A stretch of DNA of 42,288 nucleotides from Leclercia adecarboxylata (GTDB lineage Bacteria > Pseudomonadota > Gammaproteobacteria > Enterobacterales > Enterobacteriaceae). Shown piece after piece: positions 6,591-17,948 of this stretch; positions within the stretch are counted from its first letter, which is position 1; every line of letters begins with the position of its first letter. The stretch spans positions 1-42,288 of the forward strand of contig NZ_CP098326.1 of the NCBI RefSeq assembly GCF_023639785.1, written 5' to 3'. The position numbers and the translations under genes are program-made. The notes under the pieces are model-generated. The model was not told the DNA's origin and ran no database searches. It worked only from the letters and a program-made list of their open reading frames with translations.

Positions 6591-7325
6591 ATGAGTAAAC
6601 ATCCAAAACTCCTGGTTCTCGCTCTGGCCTGCCTTGCTTGTTCTGGCAATGCCAGTGCTGCGCCTGCCTCTGATGAAGTTGCCAGGCTTGCGCAGAGATG
6701 TGCGCCTGATGTTTCACCATTAACGATGGCGTACATCGTCGGCCATGAGTCCTCAAATGGGCCGTACAGGATCAATATTAACGGTAGTACCCAGTTAAAA
6801 CAGCAACCGCGTACTGAAGCCGAGGCTGTCAGCGTTGCGAAAGTTCTGCTGAAAGATAATAAGAGTTTTGACATGGGCCTTGCACAAATTAACTCAAATA
6901 ATTTGGTGGGCCTGGGTCTTTCGGTTGACGATATTTTCAAGCCCTGCATCAACCTGCGCGCGAGTCAGACCGTTCTCAAGACCTGTTATAGTAGCGCCCT
7001 GAAATCCTACCCGGCCGGGCAGGTAGCGCTGAGACACGCGCTTTCCTGCTACAACACCGGCTCACTCACAAACGGGATTTCTAACGGGTATGTCACGAAA
7101 GTTATCAACGTGGCGCGGCTATCAACTGATTTGAAAATCCCTACGCTGCTACCTGACGGCCAGACCAGTGAGGACAGCACCGCGACTGAGCCACAGCAGG
7201 CAAAAAGTACGGCGCCGCAGTATGACGGTGAACAAGATGTTTTTGGTTCGGGTGATGGCGACGCCTTCAGCCGAAATAATACGGATGCGTTTTTAACCAA
7301 ACAGGAAACAGCGAAGGGGGAGTGA
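6591..7325 (+). CDS. traL: TraL, VirB1-type lytic transglycosylase
   Basis: 244 aa with a signal peptide (about residues 1-23, ending ASA). The SLT/VirB1 domain includes the catalytic glutamate in VGHESSNGPY (Glu53), the FDMGLAQINSNNL motif near residue 95 and YNTGS near 150. It hydrolyses peptidoglycan locally so the type IV secretion channel can be built. The C-terminal 70 residues are polar and low in complexity. It is the first gene of the tra operon, and its stop region leads straight into korA. Confidence 0.9.
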   Translation: MSKHPKLLVLALACLACSGNASAAPASDEVARLAQRCAPDVSPLTMAYIVGHESSNGPYRININGSTQLKQQPRTEAEAVSVAKVLLKDNKSFDMGLAQINSNNLVGLGLSVDDIFKPCINLRASQTVLKTCYSSALKSYPAGQVALRHALSCYNTGSLTNGISNGYVTKVINVARLSTDLKIPTLLPDGQTSEDSTATEPQQAKSTAPQYDGEQDVFGSGDGDAFSRNNTDAFLTKQETAKGE

Positions 7326-7333
7326 GGTTATGG

Positions 7334-7615
7334 ATGGAACGTTTGTACCTTGTGTTGCAATCACAGATCCTGGAGCTATTTGAAGCGGGAAAAGTGAAGG
7401 AGGTAACGATAGAACGGGTTTCATTAAAGAAGTGGTATCCCGTTTTTCAGATAGACGACGAGCAGCTGGGCCAGATCGCATGTTCCATTCGGGTTAATAA
7501 AGAGCATGAGCTACGAACCTGGGCTGATTTAAGGCTACTGGCAGAGTTTTTGAAAGATAAGTGTGGCGTTGAAGAATGCCGGTTAAATCTGAAATCAACA
7601 GAAGATGATGAGTAA
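7334..7615 (+). CDS. korA: KorA, small transfer regulator between traL and traM
   Basis: 93 aa from ATG 7334, preceded by GAGG at six bases. A GTG at 7322 overlapping the traL stop is the alternative. The acidic, leucine-rich product (MERLYLVLQSQILELF, WADLRLLAEFLKDKC) has no transmembrane segment. The assignment is by position: in pKM101 korA lies exactly between traL and traM and works with KorB to restrain tra and kik expression. I see no obvious DNA-binding motif. Confidence 0.65.
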   Translation: MERLYLVLQSQILELFEAGKVKEVTIERVSLKKWYPVFQIDDEQLGQIACSIRVNKEHELRTWADLRLLAEFLKDKCGVEECRLNLKSTEDDE

Positions 7616-7624
7616 GGAGAAAGT

Positions 7625-7918
7625 ATGACCACGTTGTTTAAAAAGTATGGCCCTGCGGTAGTGATGGGCGTTCTGTCCATTGCCCTGCCGCAAATCGCGC
7701 TGGCCGCTGGCACAGATACTGGTGAATCCACCGCTACATCTATCCAGACATGGCTGAACACCTGGATTCCTATCGGTTGTGCTATTGCGATTATTGCAAG
7801 CTGCTTTATGTGGATGCTTCACGTAATTCCTGCCAGTTTCATGCCGCGCATCGTTATTGGCCTGATCGGTATCGGTTCTGCGTCTTACCTCGTTTCTTTA
7901 ACCGGTGTAGGAAGCTGA
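7625..7918 (+). CDS. traM: TraM, VirB2-type major pilin
   Basis: 97 aa with a long signal peptide (about residues 1-27, IALPQIALAAG). Two hydrophobic segments follow (about 48-70, WIPIGCAIAIIASCFMWML, and 76-95) separated by a short loop, the VirB2/TrbC architecture. The mature subunit forms the conjugative pilus. The ribosome site GGAGAAAG precedes the ATG. A stable hairpin at 7933-7951 follows and may keep pilin mRNA abundant. Confidence 0.85.
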   Translation: MTTLFKKYGPAVVMGVLSIALPQIALAAGTDTGESTATSIQTWLNTWIPIGCAIAIIASCFMWMLHVIPASFMPRIVIGLIGIGSASYLVSLTGVGS

Positions 7919-7932
7919 CCTGTCAATCAGTA

Positions 7933-7951
7933 GGGGGGCAAATTGCCCCCC
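7933..7951 (+). other. Hairpin between traM and traA
   Basis: Perfect stem GGGGGGC-AAATT-GCCCCCC with no following T-tract. It is more likely an mRNA-stabilising or processing hairpin after the pilin gene than a terminator. Confidence 0.6.
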
Positions 7952-7970
7952 ATAGAGAGGAAAGCAAAAG

Positions 7971-8288
7971 ATGTTTGTCGATGGTAAAAGACCGCTTTTC
8001 AAAGGTGCCACTCGCTTACCGCGAGCAATAGGCTTGCCGCGCGACGTCGCCATGTTGATTTTTATGGCTTCAGCGTCGCTTTTCATGATCATCCATTTAT
8101 GGGCGATTCTGGTTTTTGTCTTTCTGTGGATTCCGTCTGCTGCACTGACAAAATATGACGACCGCATGTTTCGAATTATGGGCCTGTGGTTGAAAACCAA
8201 ATTCAGTAATTGGTTTGATTCTCCGTTTAAACAGTGGGGAGGTTCTTCTTATTCCACTGCTGATTACAAACGTAAGGGTTTAAAATAA
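7971..8288 (+). CDS. traA: TraA, VirB3-type inner membrane protein
   Basis: 105 aa. After a basic head (KGATRLPRAIGLPRDVAML) it has two adjacent membrane segments (about 26-65), as in VirB3/TrbD. The short C-terminal part is basic. VirB3 works with the VirB4 ATPase in pilus biogenesis. The stop codon overlaps the traB ATG (TAATG), so the two are translationally coupled. Confidence 0.85.
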   Translation: MFVDGKRPLFKGATRLPRAIGLPRDVAMLIFMASASLFMIIHLWAILVFVFLWIPSAALTKYDDRMFRIMGLWLKTKFSNWFDSPFKQWGGSSYSTADYKRKGLK

Positions 8289-10888
8289 TGAGAGCTGCCA
8301 CCGCTACTAAGCCAAAAAAAATTGATGCCTTCCGTAAGGAGCCATCGGTAAATAAAAAGTATTTGCCCTATTCTTATCACCTCAATGATTACGTGATTTC
8401 GATGGAAAACGGCGATCTGATGGCTTTTTTCAAGCTGGATGGCCGCACACATGACTGCGCATCAGATCGTGAACTGGTAACGTGGCATAAAGACCTTAAC
8501 ACGCTGGTTAAAAGTTTTGGTACAGACCAGGTAGAGCTTTGGACGCATGAATACCACCATGAAGCCAAAGAGTACCCGGACGGTGAGTATGACCAGTTCT
8601 TTCCTGCGTATGTTGATAAATATAACCGTAAGCTGCACGGTGATTCAAAACAGCTGATTAACGATCTGTATCTGACCGTTATCTACAAACAGGTAGGCGA
8701 TAAAACACAGAAATTTTTATCCAAATTTGAAAAGCCGACCCGTGAACAAATTCAGCAAATGCAGAATGAAGCGCTTGAAGGTCTGGAAGATGTTTCTGAA
8801 CAAATTCTGGAAGCCATGAAGCCCTACGGTATTCAGCAGCTTGGCATTTATTATCGTGATAAGCGCGGTAATGAGATACCCGCGCCTGATAAAAAAGAGG
8901 TCGAAGAACTGGCGGAAGTCGATGAAGCAGATGTTTTCGACGAAGCTGTTGTTATTGAACGTAACGACCCTGAACCATCGCAGGCTCACGCATATTCTAA
9001 AGCGCTGGAGTTCCTTTATTTCCTCGCAAATATGGAATGGGCGATTGTGCCAGTCTGCCGCGAGCGTATTCGTGAATACATCATGGACAACCGCCCTGTT
9101 AGCTCTCTGTGGGGTGATGTTGTCCAGATCAGAACGGTAGATCACAACTTCTATACCACCGGCATTGAATTTCGTGATTACGAAGAAGAAACAGAGCCGG
9201 GCCAGCTAAATATGCTTAAAGAGGCGGATTTTGAATACCTGCTTACGCAGAGCTTTTCCTGCCTCTCTGAATCCTCCGCTAAAACGTTCCTGACGCATCA
9301 GGAAAAGTCATTGCAGGAAACCCGCGACCGTGCGCAAAGCCAGCTGGCGCAGCTGGGTACTGCGCTCGATATGCTGACGTCCAGAGAGTTCGTGATGGGC
9401 TACCATCATGGAACCGTGCATGTCTGGGATAAAGATCAACATGCGGTGCAGCGTAAAGCGCGTCGGGTGAAGGTTATGCTGACGGGGTGCGGTGTAGTTG
9501 GCGGTACTATCAGCCTGGCCTCTGAGGCCGCATATTATGCAAAACTGCCGGGAAACCAGAAATGGGCGCCGCGCCCGGTTCCGGTAAACTCATGGAACTT
9601 TTTACACTTTAGCTCGTTCCACAATTTTATGCGTGGCAAGCCTGATAATAACCCCTGGGGGCCAGCGCTTACCATGTTCCGCACGATCAGCGGTACACCT
9701 CTTTATTTCAATTTTCACGTGACCCCGCTTGAAGAAATTTCCTACGGGAAACGTCCATTGGGCCACGCGCTGATAACGGGTATGTCGGGGGAAGGTAAAA
9801 CCACACTGCTTAACTTCCTTCTGGCGCAGTCAATGAAGTACAACCCGCGCCTTTTTGTTTATGACCGTGACCGCGGCATGGAGCCGTTCATTCGAAGCGT
9901 TGGCGGCTACTATAAAGTCCTGCAACAAGGTATGCCGTCCGGGTTCGCACCGCTTCAGATTGAGCCGACTAAACGCAATATCGCTCTCATTAAAAACCTG
10001 TTCCGCATTTGTGTGGAAACCACCAATAACGGGCCTATCAGCGCAACGATGGCAACCGAGCTGGCTGAAGGCGTGGATGCGGTTATGGGTGAAGGTTCAC
10101 TCATTCCACGCAATGCGCGTACCGTGACTATCCTGGACGGGTACGTGAATGAAGTGGTGGAAAACGGGGTGTCACTGAAAGGGCTGCTGCGCGAATGGAC
10201 GCGGGAAGGCCAGTATGGCTGGCTTTTTGATAATGACGAAGATAGCCTGGATCTCAGCACGAACGATATTTTTGGCTTTGATTTATCCGAGTTTATTGCA
10301 GCTAAAGAAGAAGTGTCCAGCCCGGCCCGTACACCGCTGATGATGTACCTGCTGTACCGGGTGCGTGATTCCATAGACGGTAAACGCCGCGTCATTCAGT
10401 GTTTTGACGAGTTCCACGCCTATCTTGACGATCCGGTTATCGAGCGCGAAGTTAAGCGCGGTATCAAGACTGACCGTAAGAAAGATGCCATCTATGTGTT
10501 TGCCACCCAGGAGCCGAACGATGCGCTGTCCAGCCGTATTGGCCGCACCATCATGTCGCAGACCGTTACGAAAATTTGCCTGCGCGATCCGGAAGCTATC
10601 CGCACGGATTACGCCTTCCTCACTGATGCGGAATACGATGCGCTGATGTCGATTACTGAACACTCCAGGCAGTTCCTGGTTAAACAGGGGCAACAGTCTG
10701 CTATTGCTTCTTTCAACCTCTATCCGCGCAACAGCGACGATATTGATGCGGATATTAAGACAATGGACAACATCCTTAGTGTGTTGTCCGGTGAACCACA
10801 AAACGCCGAAATCGCGCATGAGCTGGTACAACGGCTCGGTAATGAGCCTGAAGCATGGCTCAAAGAATACTGGCGTCTGACGGCTTAA
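8288..10888 (+). CDS. traB: TraB, VirB4-type secretion ATPase
   Basis: 866 aa, usual length for VirB4/TrbE. The N-terminal CagE/TrbE domain covers about residues 20-400. A Walker A motif (GMSGEGKTT) lies at about residue 500, a Walker B-type segment ([12 protein letters not shown]) near 700, and the downstream VFATQEPND motif near 735. It energises pilin extraction and channel assembly at the inner membrane. There is no frameshift or missing motif. Confidence 0.93.
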   Translation: MRAATATKPKKIDAFRKEPSVNKKYLPYSYHLNDYVISMENGDLMAFFKLDGRTHDCASDRELVTWHKDLNTLVKSFGTDQVELWTHEYHHEAKEYPDGEYDQFFPAYVDKYNRKLHGDSKQLINDLYLTVIYKQVGDKTQKFLSKFEKPTREQIQQMQNEALEGLEDVSEQILEAMKPYGIQQLGIYYRDKRGNEIPAPDKKEVEELAEVDEADVFDEAVVIERNDPEPSQAHAYSKALEFLYFLANMEWAIVPVCRERIREYIMDNRPVSSLWGDVVQIRTVDHNFYTTGIEFRDYEEETEPGQLNMLKEADFEYLLTQSFSCLSESSAKTFLTHQEKSLQETRDRAQSQLAQLGTALDMLTSREFVMGYHHGTVHVWDKDQHAVQRKARRVKVMLTGCGVVGGTISLASEAAYYAKLPGNQKWAPRPVPVNSWNFLHFSSFHNFMRGKPDNNPWGPALTMFRTISGTPLYFNFHVTPLEEISYGKRPLGHALITGMSGEGKTTLLNFLLAQSMKYNPRLFVYDRDRGMEPFIRSVGGYYKVLQQGMPSGFAPLQIEPTKRNIALIKNLFRICVETTNNGPISATMATELAEGVDAVMGEGSLIPRNARTVTILDGYVNEVVENGVSLKGLLREWTREGQYGWLFDNDEDSLDLSTNDIFGFDLSEFIAAKEEVSSPARTPLMMYLLYRVRDSIDGKRRVIQCFDEFHAYLDDPVIEREVKRGIKTDRKKDAIYVFATQEPNDALSSRIGRTIMSQTVTKICLRDPEAIRTDYAFLTDAEYDALMSITEHSRQFLVKQGQQSAIASFNLYPRNSDDIDADIKTMDNILSVLSGEPQNAEIAHELVQRLGNEPEAWLKEYWRLTA

Positions 10889-10905
10889 CAACGAGGCAAA
10901 ACACC

Positions 10906-11619
10906 ATGAAAAAATCACTTACGGCAGTGCTGCTGACCACCGGCTTGATTCTTGGGGGCGCGCAAAGCGCCTCCGCTGGCATCATCGTGACCAACCCTAC
11001 CGAGCTGGCTAAACAGGTCGAGCAGCTTCAGCAAATGGCTCAACAGCTGGAGCAGCTTAAAAGCCAGCTGGAGACGCAGAAAAATATGTATGAGTCGATG
11101 GCTAAAACAACCAACCTGGGTGATCTGCTGGGGACGTCAACCAATACGCTGGCGAATAACCTGCCCGACAACTGGAAAGAGGTGTACAGCGACGCTATGA
11201 ACTCCAGTTCGTCGGTCACGCCTTCTGTTAACAGCATGATGGGCCAGTTTAATGCTGAGGTTGACGACATGACGCCCAGCGAAGCAATCGCCTATATGAA
11301 CAAAAAGCTGGCGGAAAAAGGTGCTTACGACCGTGTGATGGCCGAAAAAGCCTACAACAACCAGATGCAAGAGCTGAGCGATATGCAGGCGCTGACGCAG
11401 CAGATTAAATCGACGCCAGACCTGAAATCCATTGCCGACCTGCAAGCACGTATCCAAACGTCACAAGGCGCTATACAGGGTGAGCAGGCGAAGCTGAATT
11501 TGATGAATATGTTACAGCAATCGCAGGACAAACTTTTGCGCGCACAGAAGGATCGTGCGACCCGTAATTTTGTTTTTGGAACCGGTGGGGACGTTACCGC
11601 GTCACCTTCAATTAACTGA
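10906..11619 (+). CDS. traC: TraC, VirB5-type minor pilin / pilus tip protein
   Basis: 237 aa from ATG 10906, behind GAGG. An extension back to 10855 overlaps traB and lacks a signal sequence. The signal peptide spans residues 1-24 ([16 protein letters not shown]). The mature protein is helical, with a Gln-rich coiled coil ([19 protein letters not shown]) as in VirB5/TraC of pKM101. It is exported to the periplasm and cell surface and aids recipient contact. Confidence 0.88.
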   Translation: MKKSLTAVLLTTGLILGGAQSASAGIIVTNPTELAKQVEQLQQMAQQLEQLKSQLETQKNMYESMAKTTNLGDLLGTSTNTLANNLPDNWKEVYSDAMNSSSSVTPSVNSMMGQFNAEVDDMTPSEAIAYMNKKLAEKGAYDRVMAEKAYNNQMQELSDMQALTQQIKSTPDLKSIADLQARIQTSQGAIQGEQAKLNLMNMLQQSQDKLLRAQKDRATRNFVFGTGGDVTASPSIN

Positions 11620-11626
11620 GGAAATT

Positions 11627-11854
11627 ATGAAAAAACTACTGCTGCTTATCCCTTTCTTCCTGGCGGCCTGCGACGCTTCGCATGACGTTGATTGGTACAA
11701 AAAGCATGACAAAGAGCGCAAGGCAACGATCGAGGAGTGCAAGAAGAATGCTGATGAACTCCAGAAGCCAGACTGCAAAAACGCGCGTGAGGCTGATCGC
11801 CAGCTGTTTGTTCACGGTAAAGAGGACGGTGAAATTAACTCACCGAAAATTTAA
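11627..11854 (+). CDS. eex: Eex, entry-exclusion lipoprotein
   Basis: 75 aa from ATG 11627, with GAGG seven bases upstream. A longer frame to 11555 overlaps traC and is rejected. The signal peptide ends in the lipobox LAAC (Cys15). The short charged mature part (DWYKKHDKERKATIEECKKNADELQKPDC) is typical of IncN/W Eex proteins. It sits between traC and traD as in pKM101. It blocks redundant entry of related plasmids. Confidence 0.85.
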   Translation: MKKLLLLIPFFLAACDASHDVDWYKKHDKERKATIEECKKNADELQKPDCKNAREADRQLFVHGKEDGEINSPKI

Positions 11855-11869
11855 GAGTAAGGAGGCAAT

Positions 11870-12919
11870 ATGGCATTCACCCTGGTACAAGACATTTTCG
11901 CAAAAGTAGACGGGGCGATTACGTCAATGGTGAGCGCCAACGTTGCCACCATTATCTCTGACGTTACGCCTCTGGTGGCAACCTGCCTGACCATAAAGCT
12001 GATGATGCAGGGTTTGTACTCGATGTTTAATCCGGGGGCAGGCGACAGCCTAAGCTCGCTGATTAAAGAGTATCTATCTATAGCCCTTATCCTGAGCTTT
12101 GCGACGGCAGGCGGCTGGTTTCAGCAGGATTTGGTTAATGTGGCGCTTCACATGCCAGATGATTTTGCTGGCATCTTATCTTCCCCCGATAAAGTCGAAG
12201 CCAGCGGCGTACCGGCGATCATTGATAGCGGTATTGAAAAAGGCGTCAGGATTGTAAATACAGCCTGGGATGCAGCGGATGTATTTTCGTCAAGCGGCCT
12301 GGCCGCATATGCCATTGGCGGAATTATGTTGGTTGCTACCGTTGTGCTGGGTGGCCTCGGTGCGGGCTTTGTGATCATGGCGAAAATCCTTCTTGCCGTT
12401 ACGCTTTGTTTCGGCCCGATTGCCATTTTCTGCCTACTGTGGGGGCCAACAAAAAACATCTTCGCGCGCTGGCTTGGATCGGTAATCAACTACGGGCTGG
12501 TCGTTGTCGTGCTGGCTCTCGTGTTTGGTTTCATCATGCAGATGTTCGACAACCTTCTGTCCTCGATGAACTCCGATGCGGCCTATTCATCTATCACTGG
12601 CTCTATGGCCGCGCTGCTGCTGACCATTATCTCTATCTTTGTTCTGTTTCAGATCCCACAGGTCGCCCAGAGCTGGGGTAGCGGTATCAGTGCCGGTGTC
12701 GCAGATGCTGCACGTTCTACCGGTTCTTCAATGCAGGCGCTTGGCAACATGGGCAGTCATGGCATGTTTGGCGGTAATGCGTTCCGGGGCGGTAATACCG
12801 GCGGCGGCAGCGGCGGTAATAGTGGCGGTGGACAATCGCAGGGTGGCGCCAGTGGAGGAAAAAGTGGCTCTAATCTGAGTGGCAAAGCAAGGGGCAGTCG
12901 CGGGAAGCGGGCTGCATAA
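11870..12919 (+). CDS. traD: TraD, VirB6-type polytopic channel protein
   Basis: 349 aa with five or more membrane segments between about residues 25 and 275 (e.g. GGIMLVATVVLGGLGAGFVIM, VINYGLVVVVLALVFGFIM). The TrbL/VirB6 core has the IFCLLWGPTKNIFARWLG segment near 190. The C-terminal 45 residues are Gly/Ser-rich (GGNTGGGSGGNSGG) and end basic. A strong ribosome site (AAGGAGG) lies upstream. It is the last gene of the first tra transcription block. Confidence 0.88.
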   Translation: MAFTLVQDIFAKVDGAITSMVSANVATIISDVTPLVATCLTIKLMMQGLYSMFNPGAGDSLSSLIKEYLSIALILSFATAGGWFQQDLVNVALHMPDDFAGILSSPDKVEASGVPAIIDSGIEKGVRIVNTAWDAADVFSSSGLAAYAIGGIMLVATVVLGGLGAGFVIMAKILLAVTLCFGPIAIFCLLWGPTKNIFARWLGSVINYGLVVVVLALVFGFIMQMFDNLLSSMNSDAAYSSITGSMAALLLTIISIFVLFQIPQVAQSWGSGISAGVADAARSTGSSMQALGNMGSHGMFGGNAFRGGNTGGGSGGNSGGGQSQGGASGGKSGSNLSGKARGSRGKRAA

Positions 12920-12930
12920 AATTAAAACAA

Positions 12931-12985
12931 AAGTCGTTGAAATTGCAATTTCGACGACTTATTATAATTAGTACGTTCAACAACC
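12931..12985 (+). promoter_or_regulatory. Kor operator and promoter of the traN-traG block
   Basis: A 30-bp palindrome at 12931-12960 with arms AAGTCGTTGAAATTG and CAATTTCGACGACTT (one mismatch). It overlaps -35 TTGAAA (12937-12942), a 17-bp spacer and -10 TATTAT (12960-12965). One arm recurs at 6555-6574 in the korB/traL promoter region, supporting a shared Kor repressor site. Confidence 0.8.
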
Positions 12986-13001
12986 GATAATGGATGCCGT
13001 A

Positions 13002-13148
13002 ATGCGCAGCTTATTACTCATGGGAGTTCTTCTGATTAGCGCCTGTTCCAGCGGGCATAAACCGCCACCGGAGCCGGACTGGAGCAACACCGTTCCAGTA
13101 AACAAAACAATCCCGGTTGATACGCAAGGTGGTGCAAATGAGAGCTAA
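13002..13148 (+). CDS. traN: TraN, VirB7-type lipoprotein
   Basis: A 48-aa product starting ATG at 13002. An ATG nine bases upstream is followed by a stop after two codons. The signal peptide ends in the lipobox ISAC (Cys15). The Pro-rich mature part ([19 protein letters not shown]) is the usual VirB7 form that docks onto VirB9 in the outer-membrane core complex. It overlaps traE by 11 bases in another frame. Confidence 0.85.
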
Positions 13149-13836
13149 TAAAAAAACAGGGCTTACACGCGAAGCCATTAAAGAGTTCAACGAAAGCCGT
13201 AAAGGGCTTGAGGTTGATCTGATGGATGAAGTGCTGAAGTCCCGGCGTACCGCCTGGATGGTTGCCACCGGTTCAGCGGTGGTAACTGTTTTTGCACTGT
13301 CTCTGGTTGGATACGTGGTGCATAAGTACAGCCAGCCAATCCCCGCACACCTGCTGACGCTTAACGAGGCCACTCACGAAGTGCAGCAGGTCAAACTGAC
13401 CCGCGATCAGGCTTCTTACGGTGATGAAATTGATAAGTTCTGGCTGACGCAATATGTCATTCACCGCGAGAGCTATGACTTCTATTCAGTTCAGGTCGAT
13501 TATACGGCCGTAGGCTTAATGTCCACGCCGAACGTGGCTGAGTCTTACCAGAGCAAGTTTAAAGGCCGCAACGGTCTGGATAAGGTTCTGGGCGACAGTG
13601 AAACGACACGCGTGAAAATTAACTCTGTGATCCTCGATAAACCGCATGGCGTTGCAACGATACGCTTTACTACGGTTCGCCGTGTGCGCAGCAACCCGGT
13701 TGATGATCAGCCCCAGCGCTGGATTGCCATTATGGGGTATGAATATAAATCGCTGGCGATGAACGCTGAGCAGCGCTATGTCAACCCGCTGGGTTTCCGA
13801 GTGACGAGCTACCGCGTCAACCCGGAAGTTAACTGA
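13138..13836 (+). CDS. traE: TraE, VirB8-type assembly protein
   Basis: 232 aa from ATG 13138. A TTG/ATT-led extension to 13117 lies within traN. The cytoplasmic head (residues 1-40) is followed by one membrane segment at about 43-64 ([23 protein letters not shown]). The periplasmic NTF2-like VirB8 domain follows ([18 protein letters not shown], then RIRF-type strand [11 protein letters not shown]). It is a structural inner-membrane scaffold of the mating channel. Confidence 0.9.
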
Positions 13837-13846
13837 GGGCCGCGCC

Positions 13847-15891
<2,045 letters not shown>

Positions 15892-15919
15892 AAAAAGCGG
15901 GCGCCTGGCGCCCGTTTTT
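15892..15919 (+). terminator. Intrinsic terminator between traF and traG
   Basis: AAAAAA then GCGGGCGCC-T-GGCGCCCG then TTTTTC. It is a full rightward intrinsic terminator (also A-rich on the other side) inside what is otherwise one operon. traG lies 15 bases beyond. Confidence 0.8.
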
Positions 15920-15933
15920 CTTCAGGAGTAATC

Positions 15934-16929
15934 ATGACCAATGCAGCTTTCTATCAACTTGGCCCACTGCGCGAGTATTTAGAAGATCCTACCGTTTTTG
16001 AGATTCGCATTAATCGCTTTCAGGAAGTTATCTGCGACACGTTCAGCGGCCGCAGGGTCGTGGAGAACGCGGCGATTACCGCAGATTTTATTCGTAACCT
16101 TGCTAAATCGCTGGTAAGCAGCAACAAGCTGACGATGCAGCCAATTAATGACGTAGTGCTGCCTGGCGGGATCAGGGGCGTTATCTGTCTGCCCCCTGCG
16201 GTGATTGAGGGTACTACGGCCGTAGCGTTTCGTAAGGATTTGGCGGTAGATAAAGATTTGGAGCAGCTGACGAGTGAGGGAATATTTAGTGACTGCCGGA
16301 TGATAACTGGCAGCCAACAGACCCTTACTGAAGATGATTTCCTCCTAAAAGAGCTGCACAGCAGCGAAAAATGGCCCACGTTCTTGAGAACGGCGGTTGA
16401 GAAAAAACGCACCATTGTGATTTGCGGTGAAACCGGGTCGGGGAAAACGGTACTCACGCGCGCGCTGTTAAAAGCAGTAAATAAAAACGAACGTATCATT
16501 ATTTTGGAGGACGTCCATGAAGTAACGCTCGCTCATGTTGTCGAGGCCGTTTATATGATGTACGGAAATGAGAAGCAGATAGGTCGGGTTAGAGCCACTG
16601 ATGCCCTGCGAGCCTGTATGCGTCTGACGCCGGGCCGTATCATCATGACCGAGCTTAGGGATGATGCTGCCTGGGATTATCTTCAGGCACTTAATACCGG
16701 CCATCCGGGCGGTGTTATGTCAACACACGCTAACTCCGCGCGTGATGCCTTCAACCGTATTGGCCTGCTTATCAAAGCGACCCCTATCGGCCGAATGCTC
16801 GATATGAGCGATATTATGCGAATGCTCTACTCCACCATTGACGTAGTGGTGCATATGGAAAAATTCAAAATTAAAGAAATCTACTTCGATCCTGAATATA
16901 AAATGCAGTGTGTGAACGGGAGCCTGTAA
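15934..16929 (+). CDS. traG: TraG, VirB11-type traffic ATPase
   Basis: 331 aa. Walker A CGETGSGKTVLTRALL lies at about residue 164. The Asp box (IIILEDVHEVTL) is near 190, Walker B (PGRIIMTELRDDAAWDYLQ) near 235 and the His box (GHPGGVMSTHANS) near 258. It is a hexameric cytoplasmic ATPase that switches the channel between pilus assembly and DNA transfer. It is complete. Its stop overlaps the nuc ATG (TAATG). The upstream terminator means it may be made at a lower level than the core proteins. Confidence 0.93.
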   Translation: MTNAAFYQLGPLREYLEDPTVFEIRINRFQEVICDTFSGRRVVENAAITADFIRNLAKSLVSSNKLTMQPINDVVLPGGIRGVICLPPAVIEGTTAVAFRKDLAVDKDLEQLTSEGIFSDCRMITGSQQTLTEDDFLLKELHSSEKWPTFLRTAVEKKRTIVICGETGSGKTVLTRALLKAVNKNERIIILEDVHEVTLAHVVEAVYMMYGNEKQIGRVRATDALRACMRLTPGRIIMTELRDDAAWDYLQALNTGHPGGVMSTHANSARDAFNRIGLLIKATPIGRMLDMSDIMRMLYSTIDVVVHMEKFKIKEIYFDPEYKMQCVNGSL

Positions 16930-17462
16930 TGAAAAATTTAGCTACCTGGCTTCTGGCCGCAACTTTTACAACTGCTGTGCTGCCCGCCTTTGCCGTGGAA
17001 CCATCTGTTCAGGTCGGCTACTCGCCTGAAGGGAGCGCCCGCGTTCTCGTGCTGAGCGCCATAGATTCCGCAAAAACCTCTATACGGATGATGGCCTACT
17101 CCTTTACGGCCCCGGATATTATGAAAGCGCTGGTAGCAGCAAAAAAGCGTGGGGTTGATGTGAAAATCGTGGTTGATGAAAGGGGCAATAAAGGCCGTGC
17201 CAGCGTTGCGGCCATGAACTACATAGCCAACAGCGGTATTCCTTTGCGTACAGACAGTGATTTTCCTATCCAGCATGACAAGGTGATCATCGTAGACAAT
17301 GTGACCGTTGAAACCGGCAGCTTTAATTTCAGCAAAGCGGCCGAAACGAAAAACTCAGAGAACGCGGTGGTGATCTGGAACATGCCTAAGCTGGCTGAAT
17401 CATTCCTCGAACACTGGCAAGACCGCTGGAATCGCGGGCGCGATTACCGTTCTTCTTACTAA
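16929..17462 (+). CDS. nuc: Nuc, periplasmic PLD-family endonuclease
   Basis: 177 aa from ATG 16929 with a signal peptide (1-22, ending AFA). The single HKD motif is HDKVIIVDNVTVETGSFNFS (His116, Lys118, Asp123) with the GSxNFS segment. A single-motif enzyme of this family acts as a dimer. pKM101 Nuc is the type enzyme: a non-specific, EDTA-resistant DNase of the phospholipase D superfamily, exported and not required for transfer. The length and position after traG match. Confidence 0.92.
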   Translation: MKNLATWLLAATFTTAVLPAFAVEPSVQVGYSPEGSARVLVLSAIDSAKTSIRMMAYSFTAPDIMKALVAAKKRGVDVKIVVDERGNKGRASVAAMNYIANSGIPLRTDSDFPIQHDKVIIVDNVTVETGSFNFSKAAETKNSENAVVIWNMPKLAESFLEHWQDRWNRGRDYRSSY

Positions 17463-17519
17463 CAGACAGCTGAACGCTGCGGAAACCGGCTAAATGAAAG
17501 CTTAATACGGAGAAACCTG

Positions 17520-17762
17520 ATGAAACCGAAAACATTAACTTTATCTTTTGGCAGTGCTTTTTTGATAGTCGGTCTGATTGTATTAGTCAGTGCCGGTGCT
17601 GCTGAAGATGGCAATATGCTGCAAGAGGCTTTAAACGCTCTCTTAGTAGAAACGAGTCCTTTTCATAGCATTGCAATGATTGGTTTTGTTATTAGCTTGA
17701 TAGGCGCAATTTTAGCAGGCTATTGGATGCTGTTTGGTAGCTCCAGTAGCAACGTTGATTAA
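17520..17762 (+). CDS. Small two-pass membrane protein after nuc
   Basis: 80 aa with a CGGAGA ribosome site. Hydrophobic segments lie at about residues 10-30 (SAFLIVGLIVLVSAGAA) and 50-72 (AMIGFVISLIGAILAGYWML). The family is not recognised. It is the last rightward gene before the terminator at 17776-17796 and is probably co-transcribed with nuc. Confidence 0.55.
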   Translation: MKPKTLTLSFGSAFLIVGLIVLVSAGAAEDGNMLQEALNALLVETSPFHSIAMIGFVISLIGAILAGYWMLFGSSSSNVD

Positions 17763-17775
17763 TGCAATTTGCAAT

Positions 17776-17796
17776 GCCCCGAAAGGGGCTTTTTTT
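17776..17796 (+). terminator. Intrinsic terminator ending the tra/nuc transcript
   Basis: GCCCC-GAAA-GGGGC followed by TTTTTTT, 14 bases after the stop codon of the 80-aa gene. Confidence 0.9.
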
Positions 17797-17948
17797 ATGG
17801 GTAATCCTGTTCAGGATAATTGATGGTAGTGAAGCGAAAATTGGAGTTGGCCAGCTGCGCCGGCGCGGCGCCGGCAAGATGAAGAATTTATTTATTACAG
17901 TCACTTAATCAAAGTTGGCAGTGTGAAAAGTTATTGAGGAAATTTGAT

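Noticed and set aside
17797..17948. VapC toxin remnant downstream of the orphan antitoxin
   Set aside because: No frame with PIN-domain motifs in either strand; only a GCGCCGGC-rich inverted repeat and AT-rich DNA.
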